64,000 bases of DNA, taken from positions 44,734-108,733 of the forward strand of contig CALUZB010000022.1 of assembly GCA_944325195.1 (NCBI GenBank). Direction: 5' to 3'. Below the pieces are notes generated by a model that worked only from the letters and a program-made list of their open reading frames with translations, was not told the origin of the DNA and ran no database searches. The position numbers and the translations under genes were made by a program. The number at the start of each line of letters is the position of its first letter. Within the stretch, counting starts at the first letter, position 1. Positions 43,929 through 52,890 of this stretch are shown in pieces. Origin of the DNA: an uncultured Desulfovibrionaceae bacterium (lineage in GTDB: Bacteria > Desulfobacterota > Desulfovibrionia > Desulfovibrionales > Desulfovibrionaceae).

Positions 43929-44654
43929 TTACTCGCGGTTGCCGAACAAGCGCAAAAGCATAATAAACAGGTTAATGAAATCCAGATACAGGGTAAGGGC
44001 CCCTAAAATTGTGCCGCGGCGCACCGCCACAGCATCGTCCTGAGGCATCATCTCGCCCATCTGACGCAACTTTTGACTATCGTAAGCGGTAAGCCCCGCG
44101 AAAATCACCACACCAATCACGCACAGCAGATAGTCAAATGCCGGGCTGCCCAGGAACATATTTACGATAAATCCCACCAACAGTCCGATTAGCGCCATGG
44201 ACAGAATTGGTCCCAGTCCGGTAAGATCCCGACTGGTAAACATGCCATATATGCTTAGGCCGGCGAACATAGCGGTGGTGGCTACAAATGCGGACACAAT
44301 TGACCCGGAAGTATAGCCGAACAGAACAACTCCCAGCGTTAACCCCGAAAGCCCGCAATAAACAAGAAACACGCCGGTGGCAACCGGGGCGGACATTTTA
44401 TGGATTGCAGCGCCGAGTGCAAATACCAGGCCGATTTCCACAACGAGCAGAATGATGAACATGGTGCCGTAGCTGGCCATGAATTGGTTGAACTCATATG
44501 GGTTCATACCCTTCAGATAGCTGGTCATCAAACCGGCAATTACGGCTGTAACGGCCAAACCGGCGCCCATCCAACGATATACACCGCGCATAAACGCGTT
44601 TACAGCGGCAATGCTGATGGTCTGCCCCTGATGATAATTGAAATGTTCCTGCAT
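43929..44654 (-). CDS. Bax inhibitor-1/YccA-family membrane protein
   Basis: A 241-residue protein with seven predicted transmembrane helices and the family end motif LYLDFINLFIMLLRLFG. Also typical is the central block LTAYDSQKLRQMGE. Bacterial members such as YccA modulate the FtsH protease or leak calcium; the role here is not known. ATG 44654 follows GGAGTGG; the TTG one codon upstream is less likely. Monocistronic with its own terminator. Confidence 0.93.
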   Translation of the reverse strand: MQEHFNYHQGQTISIAAVNAFMRGVYRWMGAGLAVTAVIAGLMTSYLKGMNPYEFNQFMASYGTMFIILLVVEIGLVFALGAAIHKMSAPVATGVFLVYCGLSGLTLGVVLFGYTSGSIVSAFVATTAMFAGLSIYGMFTSRDLTGLGPILSMALIGLLVGFIVNMFLGSPAFDYLLCVIGVVIFAGLTAYDSQKLRQMGEMMPQDDAVAVRRGTILGALTLYLDFINLFIMLLRLFGNRE

Positions 44655-44836
44655 CAAAGTCCACTCCTTAAAAGGGGGTTAAATTGCTTAAGTCATATTA
44701 ATATATCAGACATCTTTCCGGTTTGGCAACACATTCCGCAAGATAATCTTGACAGTCCATAAAAATCGGTTAGGTTGAAAACCGTTATGTATGCTCGCGC
44801 GTCCTGCCGGAGCGCCAAAAACTATTGAGCCAGATT

Positions 44837-46156
44837 ATGGTGCTTAAAATTTATCCTATCAGCCTTGGCTGCCCCAAAACCCGGGTCGATACCGAACACC
44901 TGCTGGGTTCGCTTGCGCCCGCCGAACTGGTGGAGCAACCGGCTGAGGCGCACCTGGTATTTATTAATACCTGCAGTTTTATTCAGCCGGCAGTCCGGGA
45001 GTCGGTGCAAACCATTCTGGAGCTGGCCGGAGAAATTGAGGAACTGCCGGCAACAGGCCGTCCGCTGCTGGCAGTGGCCGGTTGCCTGCCGGCCCGTTAT
45101 GGCGTGGAAGAGTTGGCCGCGGAGCTGCCGGAAGTGGATTTATGGCTGAATTTAAATCAATTCGAGGCATGGCCGGAGTTGATCAAACACGCTTTGGTCA
45201 CACGCGCCGGCGCTTGCTTCTCAAACATCACTACCGTCCCCGGCAGAATCGCCCCACAACCGTCGTCCTATGCCTACTTAAAAATCAGTGAGGGCTGTCG
45301 GCATACCTGTTCCTTCTGCACTATTCCAGCCATTCGCGGCACTTTGCGCAGTTACACACAGGATTTCCTTTGCAGGGAAGCGGAGAGTCTGGTTGAAAGC
45401 GGGGTACGGGAACTGGTGTTGGTTGCTCAGGATCTGACCGCTTACGGTCTGGACAATCATGACAAGCATGCCTTTGGCCGCCTGATTGAAAAGATAGCCG
45501 CCATACCTGGTCTGGCCCGGTTGCGCCTGATGTATCTTTACCCCAGCGGCATCACCCGCGACTTTCTCAATTTTATCAAAACGCTCGACGCCCCGCTGCT
45601 CCCATACTTTGACGTACCGGTACAGCATTCTCATCCGGAAATTCTGGCTACAATGGGACGGCCTTTTGCTAAAAACGCGACTAAAACCATTGAGCTTATC
45701 CGGGAAGTTTTTCCGGAAGCAGCCTTGCGCACCAGCCTGATTGTGGGCTATCCGGGAGAAACTGATACTCATTTCGAGCACTTGCTTGACTTTGTGCAGG
45801 CAATGCGCTTCCATAATCTGGGAGCTTTTACTTACCAACCTGAAGAAGGCACCCCGGCCGCCACGCTTTCCGGACAAATAGACAACGCAATCAAAGAGGA
45901 GCGGCGCAGACTGCTCATGCAGATGCAGGCCGGAATCAGCGCAGACATTTTAGCGGCGCATCTTGGTAAGAACCTTCAGATTTTAGTGGACGCTCCTCAA
46001 GGCGAATGGCCGGGTCTGTGGGTTGGAAGGAGTTGGTTCCAAGCTCCTGAGGCAGACGGCATTACCTACATCAGCGGAGAAAACTTAAAACCCGGCGATC
46101 TGGTTGAGGCGGAAATTGTTGAAACCGGCGATTACGACTTGCAAGCTTTAACTTAA
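44837..46156 (+). CDS. rimO: Ribosomal protein S12 methylthiotransferase RimO
   Basis: A radical-SAM enzyme that methylthiolates Asp88/89 of ribosomal protein uS12. Motifs: N-terminal UPF0004 domain with ISLGCPKTRVDTE, NTCSFIQPA and AGCLPARYG (three cluster cysteines); radical SAM CRHTCSFCTIPAIRG (CxxxCxxC); C-terminal TRAM-like domain. SLGCPKxRVD distinguishes RimO from MiaB. About 439 residues, standard. The start is uncertain: ATG 44837 gives the usual short lead before SLGC; TTG 44825 is open and slightly better placed after GGAG. Confidence 0.94.
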   Translation: MVLKIYPISLGCPKTRVDTEHLLGSLAPAELVEQPAEAHLVFINTCSFIQPAVRESVQTILELAGEIEELPATGRPLLAVAGCLPARYGVEELAAELPEVDLWLNLNQFEAWPELIKHALVTRAGACFSNITTVPGRIAPQPSSYAYLKISEGCRHTCSFCTIPAIRGTLRSYTQDFLCREAESLVESGVRELVLVAQDLTAYGLDNHDKHAFGRLIEKIAAIPGLARLRLMYLYPSGITRDFLNFIKTLDAPLLPYFDVPVQHSHPEILATMGRPFAKNATKTIELIREVFPEAALRTSLIVGYPGETDTHFEHLLDFVQAMRFHNLGAFTYQPEEGTPAATLSGQIDNAIKEERRRLLMQMQAGISADILAAHLGKNLQILVDAPQGEWPGLWVGRSWFQAPEADGITYISGENLKPGDLVEAEIVETGDYDLQALT

Positions 46157-46299
46157 TATTAACCATATTCGTTTATTCTTGTCCTCCTTTTATAAACTTT
46201 AGCCCCTTTTCCACTATTTTAAAATCAACTGGCAATATCAAATCAGGCAGTGTATAGTTCACTAAATCCCACAGGGGAAAATCAGCTTCAGGAAACGGT

Positions 46300-47673
46300 G
46301 TGAAAAAAAATTTGTATTTTAAAGCTGTTAGAACCAGAAAAGCCGCAGCAAGGCGACAGGTACTGCTTGTTGCTTTGCTGCTTGTTATTGGACTTATAGT
46401 TGTTTTCGCTGCCCGCAGTTGCTCGGAAGAGCGCTCTCAGGAAGAACTGATTGAACTTGGCAACAAGGCAGCACTCACAAACAGCTCGACGACTCCAGAT
46501 ACCCCAGGCTCAGACGCACAGTCCGACACAACAACAGAAAATACCAACAACCCGGCCGGCACGCTCGAAAGTCCTTACGTTTTTGAAGGAGTGATTTCCA
46601 GCGGCGACACTATGAGCACTATTCTGCAGGACTGGCTCCCCATGAATGAAGTGCACGCCATTATTAATGAATGCCGGGATGTTTACTCACCCGCCAAAAT
46701 TCGAGCCGGGAACCCTTATACTATTTATTCCAGCGAAGAAGGCATGTGCCGTTTTGAATATGTCATAGACGACACCTGCAGACTGGTGATTAATCGGGAA
46801 GCTGAAAATTGCTATCAGGCCATAGTTGAAGTCACTCCTTATGAAAAACAACTGGCTGTGGTGGACGGCATTATCGATTCCAACCTGTTTCTGGCAATAG
46901 CCGATGCAGGGGAAGGCCCTTCTCTGGCGATTGCCTTGGGTGAAATGTTCGGATACGAAATCAATTTTATCCGCGATTTAAGAGTTGGCGACACTTTCTC
47001 TATTCTGGTGGAAAAACGCTACCAGAACGGCGAGTTCAAGTCATACGGCCCACTTCTTGCGGCCTATTTTGTAAACCAGGGCAAATCATATGAAGGATTT
47101 TACTTTTCCGACGGCGCCGGCGCCGGTTATTTTACCAGCAAAGGGGAAAGCTTGAAACGGGCATTTCTTAAGGCTCCGCTTTCATTTACCAGAATTTCTT
47201 CAGGCTATAACCTGAAGCGGGTGCATCCCATTTTCAAAGAAGTGCGCCCCCACCCGGCCATAGACTACGCAGCTCCCACCGGTACTCCGATTAAAGCCAT
47301 TGGCCGCGGCACGGTTAATTTTGCCGGCTGGGGTAAAGGCGCGGGGAAATATGTGGTGATAAAACACCCGAACAATTATGAAAGCACCTATATGCATATG
47401 TCCGGGTTCGCTTCCGGTATAAAAAAAGGAGCATCGGTAAGACAAGGCCAGATTATCGGTTATGTGGGCTCTACCGGATATTCCACCGGCCCACACCTGG
47501 ACTTCCGTATGAAACATAACGGCAAATATATCAACCCGTCCAGCGTGACCAGCCCGCGCGACGAGCCGATCAAATCCGGAAAACGCCATGAATTTGATGA
47601 GCGGGTGCGCCTGTACCGCGCCTGGCTTAACGGAGATGAGCCACTCACCAGTTATCCTGAAGCAGGATATTAG
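46300..47673 (+). CDS. M23-family peptidoglycan endopeptidase, membrane-anchored
   Basis: A 457-residue protein with one N-terminal transmembrane segment (about residues 21-39), a Ser/Thr-rich linker, a LysM/OapA-like central region and a C-terminal peptidase M23 domain. Zinc motif 1 is HPAIDYAAP. The second motif reads GPHLDFRM, where Asp replaces the second His of the usual HxH. It starts at GTG 46300 after AGGAAACG. It probably cuts cross-links between peptide stems and supports growth or division. It is followed 12 bases later by the prenyltransferase gene. Confidence 0.9.
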   Translation: MKKNLYFKAVRTRKAAARRQVLLVALLLVIGLIVVFAARSCSEERSQEELIELGNKAALTNSSTTPDTPGSDAQSDTTTENTNNPAGTLESPYVFEGVISSGDTMSTILQDWLPMNEVHAIINECRDVYSPAKIRAGNPYTIYSSEEGMCRFEYVIDDTCRLVINREAENCYQAIVEVTPYEKQLAVVDGIIDSNLFLAIADAGEGPSLAIALGEMFGYEINFIRDLRVGDTFSILVEKRYQNGEFKSYGPLLAAYFVNQGKSYEGFYFSDGAGAGYFTSKGESLKRAFLKAPLSFTRISSGYNLKRVHPIFKEVRPHPAIDYAAPTGTPIKAIGRGTVNFAGWGKGAGKYVVIKHPNNYESTYMHMSGFASGIKKGASVRQGQIIGYVGSTGYSTGPHLDFRMKHNGKYINPSSVTSPRDEPIKSGKRHEFDERVRLYRAWLNGDEPLTSYPEAGY

Positions 47674-47685
47674 TCGGTTGCAGGT

Positions 47686-48594
47686 ATGCGTTTACCTTAC
47701 ACGCTTTACATCTGGGGTGCTGCTCTCCGCATACCTTATTTCATCATCTCCATAATTCCGCCCATTCTGGCTTTCTGCCTGTTTTTAAAGGAGAACGGTG
47801 CTTTCACTCCCAAAACCGGCGTTGCTTTTTCTTTATTGCTGGCCGGTACTGTATGTATGCACGGCGCCACCAACTTATTTAATGACTATTATGATACGAT
47901 TAACGGCGTTGATAACAAAAATAGCGTTGGTGGTTCGCGGGTGGTTTTAAATGGCCTGCTGAGCCTCACTGAACTGAAATTTGCAGGATTATTGTGCTAC
48001 GCACTCTCTTTTTTGATGTTCATGGCGCTGGCAATAGCTACCCAGCGCTTCTGGATTGTCCCCGGTTGGCTGTTTGGCGCCGCAGCCAGCTTTTTTTACG
48101 TCGGCCCGCCCCTGGCCTACGGTTATCGCGGCTGGGGAGAAGTAGGGGTTTTTGTAAGCATGGGCTGGCTTTTGCTTTTCGGAAGCTACCTCGCCCTGAG
48201 CGGCCGCTTCTCCTGGAGCGCTTTCTGGTTGGCTAATATTGTCGGTCTGATGAGCGCGGAAGTATTGTTTTTCCAAAGCCTTCCTCAAATAGAAACAGAT
48301 CCCTTGCATGGTAAATATACTCTGGCATCACGGCTAGGGTGCAGGCACTCCGCCCGCATTCAAACCCTGGTATGGCCGCTGACTTGGATTGCCTGCATCA
48401 TACTTGCCCTGACCGGCACAATAAACCAGGGTGCCCTACTGTGCCTGTTTGGTATTCCTTTGTATGTGAAAAGCCAGTCACACCTCGACAAGTGGTCCGG
48501 CGCTTCTTCTCCGCAACAGTTGTATGATTCCGGCAGTCTAGTCAGAGGAATGTTTTTCATTACTTCAATCTCTTTATTCATTTCAATTCTGTAA
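47686..48594 (+). CDS. UbiA-family prenyltransferase (menaquinone-type)
   Basis: A 302-residue membrane protein with about eight or nine helices. The two aspartate-rich motifs bind the Mg-diphosphate: NDYYDTINGVDN near residue 65, and ETDPLHGKYTLASRLG, which matches MenA-like enzymes. It attaches a prenyl chain to an aromatic ring, probably in menaquinone synthesis, which anaerobes of this type use. Either 1,4-dihydroxy-2-naphthoate or a futalosine-pathway naphthoate is a possible acceptor. It directly follows the M23 gene. Confidence 0.88.
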   Translation: MRLPYTLYIWGAALRIPYFIISIIPPILAFCLFLKENGAFTPKTGVAFSLLLAGTVCMHGATNLFNDYYDTINGVDNKNSVGGSRVVLNGLLSLTELKFAGLLCYALSFLMFMALAIATQRFWIVPGWLFGAAASFFYVGPPLAYGYRGWGEVGVFVSMGWLLLFGSYLALSGRFSWSAFWLANIVGLMSAEVLFFQSLPQIETDPLHGKYTLASRLGCRHSARIQTLVWPLTWIACIILALTGTINQGALLCLFGIPLYVKSQSHLDKWSGASSPQQLYDSGSLVRGMFFITSISLFISIL

Positions 48595-48649
48595 TTCGCA
48601 TTACGCCCACCCCAAGTAAGTTTGAGGTAAAAAATTTTTTCTAAAGCCC

Positions 48650-48676
48650 TATAGTTTTCAGAGCAACTTCCGAAAA
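48650..48676 (+). promoter_or_regulatory. Sigma-28 promoter of the flagellin gene
   Basis: TATAGTTT, exactly 11 bases, then TCCGAAAA. The flagellar sigma consensus is TAAAGTTT-N11-GCCGATAA, so only three positions differ. The leader would be about 80 bases. Confidence 0.65.
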
Positions 48677-48698
48677 GGCTAGCAACAAGAGGGTGAAA

Positions 48699-48761
48699 CA
48701 CCGCATGGAAGCGGTGACTTTATAATTACCCCATATTGCACAATATTCATGGAGGAATATT
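48699..48761 (+). promoter_or_regulatory. Flagellin leader with two CsrA-like hairpin sites
   Basis: Hairpin 1 is CACCGC (48699-48704), loop ATGGAA, GCGGTG (48711-48716). Hairpin 2 is AATATT (48742-48747), loop CATGGAGG, AATATT (48756-48761), directly before the ATG. Both loops show ATGGA, the ANGGA core bound by CsrA, and the second also contains the ribosome binding site GGAGG. The layout resembles the Bacillus hag leader controlled by CsrA and FliW. Confidence 0.6.
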
Positions 48762-49655
48762 ATGTCTCTTACTATTAACAACAACTTAATGGCGATGAAC
48801 GCCGCTCGTAACTTGGGCAACGCTTATAGCGATCTTTCCACCTCCGTTCAACGTTTGTCTTCCGGTTTGCGTGTCAACTCCGCTGCAGACGATGCTGCCG
48901 GTCTTGCTATTCGTGAATTGATGAGATCGGATATCGCTGCTCTGAACCAGGGTGTGCGTAACGCCAACGACGCAATCTCTCTGATTCAGACCGCTGACGG
49001 CGCTTTGGGCGTTATCGACGAAAAACTGATCCGCATGAAGGAACTTGCTGAACAGGCAGCCACCGGTACTTACAACTCCGACCAGCGTTTGATGATCGAA
49101 TCCGAATATCAGGCTATGGCGTCGGAAATTACCCGTATCGCCAACTCCACCAAGTTCAACGGCGTTTATCTGCTGAACGGCGCTCTGTCCGGTGACACGC
49201 ACGATGGTACCGGCCTGAAGTCCACCGGTAAGCTGAAGGTTCACTTCGGCCCCACCAACGATTGCTCTGAAGACTACTACTATATCCAGATCGGTACTGC
49301 TACTGCTTCTGCTCTGGGTCTGGGCAATCAGGGAGTATCTACCCGCGCCGGTTTCGCTATTTCCACTCAGTCTGCTGCCCAGCACGCTCTGGTAGCGATT
49401 GAAAACGCGATCATTTCTAAGGACAAGATCAGAGCTTCTCTGGGTGCCCTGCAGAACCGCTTGGAAAACACCATTTCCAACCTGCAGATTCAGGCTGAAA
49501 ACATTTCTGCGGCGGAATCCCGTATTTCTGACGTAGACGTTTCCACTGAAATGACCGAGTTCGTGCGCTCACAAATTCTTACCCAGTCCGCTGTGGCCAT
49601 GCTCAGCCAGGCCAACTCCTTGCCGCAAATGGCAATGCAGCTTATTGGTGGCTGA
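48762..49655 (+). CDS. fliC: Flagellin
   Basis: The filament protein, 297 residues, one of the short flagellins. The N-terminal D0/D1 part is LTINNNLMAMNAARNLGNAY, then LSSGLRVNSAADDAAGLAI. The C-terminal D1/D0 ends ILTQSAVAMLSQANSLPQMA followed by MQLIGG. The central variable region is only about 60 residues and carries one Cys in PTNDCSEDYYY. Codon use is visibly more uniform than in neighbours, as expected for a highly expressed gene. Ribosome site GGAGGA. Monocistronic, with a sigma-28-type promoter. Confidence 0.97.
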   Translation: MSLTINNNLMAMNAARNLGNAYSDLSTSVQRLSSGLRVNSAADDAAGLAIRELMRSDIAALNQGVRNANDAISLIQTADGALGVIDEKLIRMKELAEQAATGTYNSDQRLMIESEYQAMASEITRIANSTKFNGVYLLNGALSGDTHDGTGLKSTGKLKVHFGPTNDCSEDYYYIQIGTATASALGLGNQGVSTRAGFAISTQSAAQHALVAIENAIISKDKIRASLGALQNRLENTISNLQIQAENISAAESRISDVDVSTEMTEFVRSQILTQSAVAMLSQANSLPQMAMQLIGG

Positions 49656-49684
49656 TAAAACTCCTTGGGAATTGGGGAGAAATC

Positions 49685-49712
49685 AAGCCGGGCTGTTTTG
49701 GCAGCCCGGCTT
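49685..49712 (+). terminator. Rho-independent terminator of flagellin
   Basis: An 11-bp stem AAGCCGGGCTG with CAGCCCGGCTT, a six-base loop and a short T run lie 30 bases after the stop. Confidence 0.9.
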
Positions 49713-49714
49713 TT

Positions 49715-50153
49715 ATTATACACTTACCAAAACCAATTAAATATATAAGAACAGTTTCTATTAGTATTAATTATTACCTTTATTCAGCTTCAGCTTTTTC
49801 ACTGTATCCTGACAGGTACAGAGTACACTGAGAGTGACTTTCAATCCATCGCTTTCCTAACGCACTGCAACATCCCTGAATATTTTGGGGATGTAATGGA
49901 CTAATCATAGATTTGTGGTGATTATGCTTGACCAGAAACGAATCTTGCGTGCACTATATAAGTGCTGAAGCAATACTTGAGCGTTTTACTCTGAGAGAGA
50001 TAATGGCAAGAAATTACTCTTGGCCTTCAAAACAGCATTGGAAACGATATTTCAGCCCCATACATGACCTGTTTGCTCCAGACAGGAATCTGCTCTGAGA
50101 GGGATAGGCTCAGGGCACAACTTCAGTATCAGGCAAATTCAGCTTGGCGAATA
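49715..50153. other. Intergenic region between flagellin and dnaB
   Basis: AT-rich convergent region. Apart from a weak CATCCC/GGGGATG hairpin near 49870-49895, no structure, coding frame or known RNA is evident. Confidence 0.4.
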
Positions 50154-51596
50154 TTAAGAGAAATACTCTTCCGAGGGCGGCGGCGGTGTAAATGTAAGTT
50201 CTTCAAAAGCGGTGTACTCGCTGACATAGGCCAGCTCAACCAAACCGGTAGGTCCGTTACGCTGCTTACCAATGATTACCTCGGCCACATTTTTCCGCGG
50301 ATTATCATCGCGCTTGTTATATACCGCGTCACGATATAGAAACATAATCACATCTGCATCCTGCTCAATTGCACCGGATTCGCGCAGATCGGAAAGCACC
50401 GGACGTTTATCCCCACGCTCTTCAACCTTGCGGTTAAGCTGGGCCAGGGCTACTACTGGAATATTAAGTTCTTTGGCCAGTCCTTTAAGGTTGCGGGAAA
50501 TGTCTGAAATCTCCTGTTCACGCGATTCTTGCCAACGGCTTGAGCGCATCAACTGCAAATAATCAATTACCACCAACCCGATTCCCTTTTGTGAATGTAG
50601 TCGGCGCACGCGGGAACGCAGCTCCAGGGTAGACAGAGCGGAAGAGTCATCAATGTAAATAGGAGCATACCGCAAAGTATCCAAGCGAGTGTGCAGAGCG
50701 GCCCAATCTTCATCATTCAGTTGAGCACTGCGCAAACGTTTCAACTCCACCCGGGCATGAATGGAAATCAGACGGGTCATCAACTGCTCTTTGGACATCT
50801 CCAGTGAAAATACTGCTACCGGCGTATTTTGGTGCAAGGCCGCACGCAGAGCCATGTTCAAGGCAAAGGCGGTTTTCCCCACTGAAGGCCGGGCCGCCAA
50901 AATAATCAAATCGGAATTCTGCATTCCGGCAGTCATTTCATCCAGTTTCTGATAACCTGTAGTCACCCCCGTAATCAAATCGGGGTTGTTCATCCGCTCT
51001 GCAAAATCATCCAGAAGTTGGCTGACCAGTTGATTGGCGTCTGAAAAACTTTTATCACCCGCCTTATCTGAAAGAGACAGGATACTGGCCTCACTTTCAT
51101 CCAGCAGCTCTTCCACGTCGGCAGCATCGTAACTCTTACCGATAATATCAGCGCAGGTATTAATTAAACTCCGCTGCAATGAACGCTCCCGCACAATTTC
51201 CGCGTAATGCTCCGCATTGGCGGCCGACACGACTGCATCCAGAAGCTCGGCCAGATAGATGCTTCCACCAGCCTCGTCCAACTGCCCGTGGGAAATCAGA
51301 TTCTCGGCCACAGTCAACGCATCAATCGGCTGTTTTTTGTTCAGGAGATCGATAAAGGCACTGAAAATTAATTGGTGGGTGGGCAGGTAAAAATCATCAG
51401 CCTTGATGATGTCGGCTACATTGTGAATGGCATCACCACGCCTGAGAATTGCCCCAAGCACAGCGGCTTCTGCATCCGCGCTGTGGGGTGGAACCCGGCC
51501 CAATAAATCTTTCCCGGAAGCGGAAGCGCTCCCGCCCGCCTGCTTATCAGCGGTAGTGGGAGCGCCCTCTTTCTTATAACCGGGTTTGTTAATCAT
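50154..51596 (-). CDS. dnaB: Replicative DNA helicase DnaB
   Basis: The hexameric helicase of the replication fork, about 480 residues. After a short N-terminal extension come the primase-binding domain (PHSADAEAAVLGAILRRGDA onward) and the RecA-like helicase with Walker A ILAARPSVGKTAFALNMALR, Walker B LVVIDYLQLM and LNRKVEERGDKRPVLSDLRE. The C-terminal tail is TFTPPPPSEEYFS. ATG 51596 was chosen; a TTG at 51617 also fits and lies just after the rplI stop. Neither has a clear ribosome site. It is the last gene of the rpsF-rpsR-rplI-dnaB cluster. Confidence 0.95.
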   Translation of the reverse strand: MINKPGYKKEGAPTTADKQAGGSASASGKDLLGRVPPHSADAEAAVLGAILRRGDAIHNVADIIKADDFYLPTHQLIFSAFIDLLNKKQPIDALTVAENLISHGQLDEAGGSIYLAELLDAVVSAANAEHYAEIVRERSLQRSLINTCADIIGKSYDAADVEELLDESEASILSLSDKAGDKSFSDANQLVSQLLDDFAERMNNPDLITGVTTGYQKLDEMTAGMQNSDLIILAARPSVGKTAFALNMALRAALHQNTPVAVFSLEMSKEQLMTRLISIHARVELKRLRSAQLNDEDWAALHTRLDTLRYAPIYIDDSSALSTLELRSRVRRLHSQKGIGLVVIDYLQLMRSSRWQESREQEISDISRNLKGLAKELNIPVVALAQLNRKVEERGDKRPVLSDLRESGAIEQDADVIMFLYRDAVYNKRDDNPRKNVAEVIIGKQRNGPTGLVELAYVSEYTAFEELTFTPPPPSEEYFS

Positions 51597-51619
51597 ATAC
51601 AAAGAATACTGCAGCAAGT

Positions 51620-52141
51620 CTATTCTGCGGCAGCTTCCTCGACGACTGTTTCATCTGCAACCGGAGCCCCTTCTGCAACAACACCCTCATCATGGCGTTC
51701 TTCAGCATCAACAATCACAGTAAGGTCCGCCATCATATCGGCATGCAAACGCACTCTTACCTGATGCTCACCCAAAGAACGAATAGGGCCATCCAGCAGG
51801 ATACGGCGACGATCGACTTCAATGCCTTGCTCACCCAAGGCCTCGGAAATCATTGCAGTGGTTACCGAACCATACAATTTTTCATTTTCGCCAACACGCA
51901 TCACAATTTTAACCGGCGCTGCGGAAATCCGTTCACCCAAGGAAGCGGCTGCAGCACGCATTTCAGCCATTTTAGCTTCCAGCTTCTTGCGCTCAAGCTC
52001 AAACACCTTCAGGTTGCCTTCGGTAACCAACATGGCCATGCCCTGGGGCAACAAAAAGTTGCGGCCATAGCCGGGGCGCACGTCAACAACATCACCCAAC
52101 GAACCCAGATTTTCTACATCTGATCTGAGAATTACTTTCAT
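51620..52141 (-). CDS. rplI: 50S ribosomal protein bL9
   Basis: The 173-residue protein has the bL9 N-terminal domain MKVILRSDVENLGSLGDVVD and PGYGRNFLLPQGMAM, the long connecting helix, and the C-terminal domain with LYGSVTTAMISEAL. A tail of about 25 residues rich in Glu, Ala and Val extends beyond the family's usual end (near 150). It lies between rpsR and dnaB in the conserved order, with GGGAGGC before ATG 52141. Confidence 0.97.
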   Translation of the reverse strand: MKVILRSDVENLGSLGDVVDVRPGYGRNFLLPQGMAMLVTEGNLKVFELERKKLEAKMAEMRAAAASLGERISAAPVKIVMRVGENEKLYGSVTTAMISEALGEQGIEVDRRRILLDGPIRSLGEHQVRVRLHADMMADLTVIVDAEERHDEGVVAEGAPVADETVVEEAAAE

Positions 52142-52153
52142 GAATAGCCTCCC

Positions 52154-52417
52154 TTAAACCACACTTTTCTTTTTCACATCTGTGGCGTGAGTGGCAGTAT
52201 AAATCAACAGAGCCATTTGGCGGGCACGCTTGATCTCCGTTGTGAGCTGACGCTGATGATAAGCGCAACAACCGGTTATACGGCGAGCAATAATTTTGCC
52301 GCGCTCAGTAAGAAAATCGCGCAGAATATCCGGACGCTTATAGTTCAACGGAACTTCTGAATCGGCGCAAAACCGGCAGAATTTGCGGCGCGGGCTGAAC
52401 TTCTTCTTGAAACTCAT
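52154..52417 (-). CDS. rpsR: 30S ribosomal protein bS18
   Basis: An 87-residue protein with FCRFC (Cys 14, 17) near the start and [12 protein letters not shown], the zinc-binding Cys-containing type of bS18. [17 protein letters not shown] is family-typical. The ATG overlaps the rpsF stop by one base (TAATG), so the two are translationally coupled. Conserved ribosomal cluster. Confidence 0.97.
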   Translation of the reverse strand: MSFKKKFSPRRKFCRFCADSEVPLNYKRPDILRDFLTERGKIIARRITGCCAYHQRQLTTEIKRARQMALLIYTATHATDVKKKSVV

Positions 52418-52725
52418 TAATTTACCCCTCCTTCCACTTGCTCATCCAACCTTACAGTCAGGAATTTCAAAAGGCCTTCGGTAATGCGCAAATTGCGCTC
52501 CAGCTCGGCGACGATGGCTCCGGGACCAGTGTACTCAAAGCGAACATAATAACCGCGTTGAAGCTTGCGGACAGGGTAAGCCAGATCGCGCATTCCCCAA
52601 ATATCCACTTCAGCGACTTGCCCCTCAGAACGCTCTATCAGCTCCTTGATTTTTTCAAGGGTGGCCTCGCGGGCTTCCACCGGGATTTCGGGAGAAATGA
52701 GCAACAAGGTCTCAAACTTTCTCAT
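52417..52725 (-). CDS. rpsF: 30S ribosomal protein bS6
   Basis: A 102-residue protein starting [19 protein letters not shown], with [19 protein letters not shown], both typical of bS6. bS6 and bS18 bind together in the ribosome platform. ATG 52725 follows GAGGAGTG; the frame continues 32 codons upstream, but the homology and ribosome site place the start here. First of the ribosomal genes, 165 bases after alr on the same strand. Confidence 0.97.
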   Translation of the reverse strand: MRKFETLLLISPEIPVEAREATLEKIKELIERSEGQVAEVDIWGMRDLAYPVRKLQRGYYVRFEYTGPGAIVAELERNLRITEGLLKFLTVRLDEQVEGGVN

Positions 52726-52890
52726 AAAACACTCCTCATGGTCTTTCATTTGGCCCGTGCCTTCAGCACGAGCGAAGAACAATTTGTCTTTATATATATC
52801 TGGAATAGAGCTGTCAAGCAATATCCTTCACAAAACAGGTGTGCAGAAAGAGAAGCACAACAGTCCACATAATGGCCCGGTGCAAGGCAG

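Noticed and set aside
48641..48676. Alternative sigma-28 reading using TAAAGCCC as the -35 box
   Set aside because: The spacing to CCGAAAA would be far too long; TATAGTTT with exact 11-base spacing fits better.
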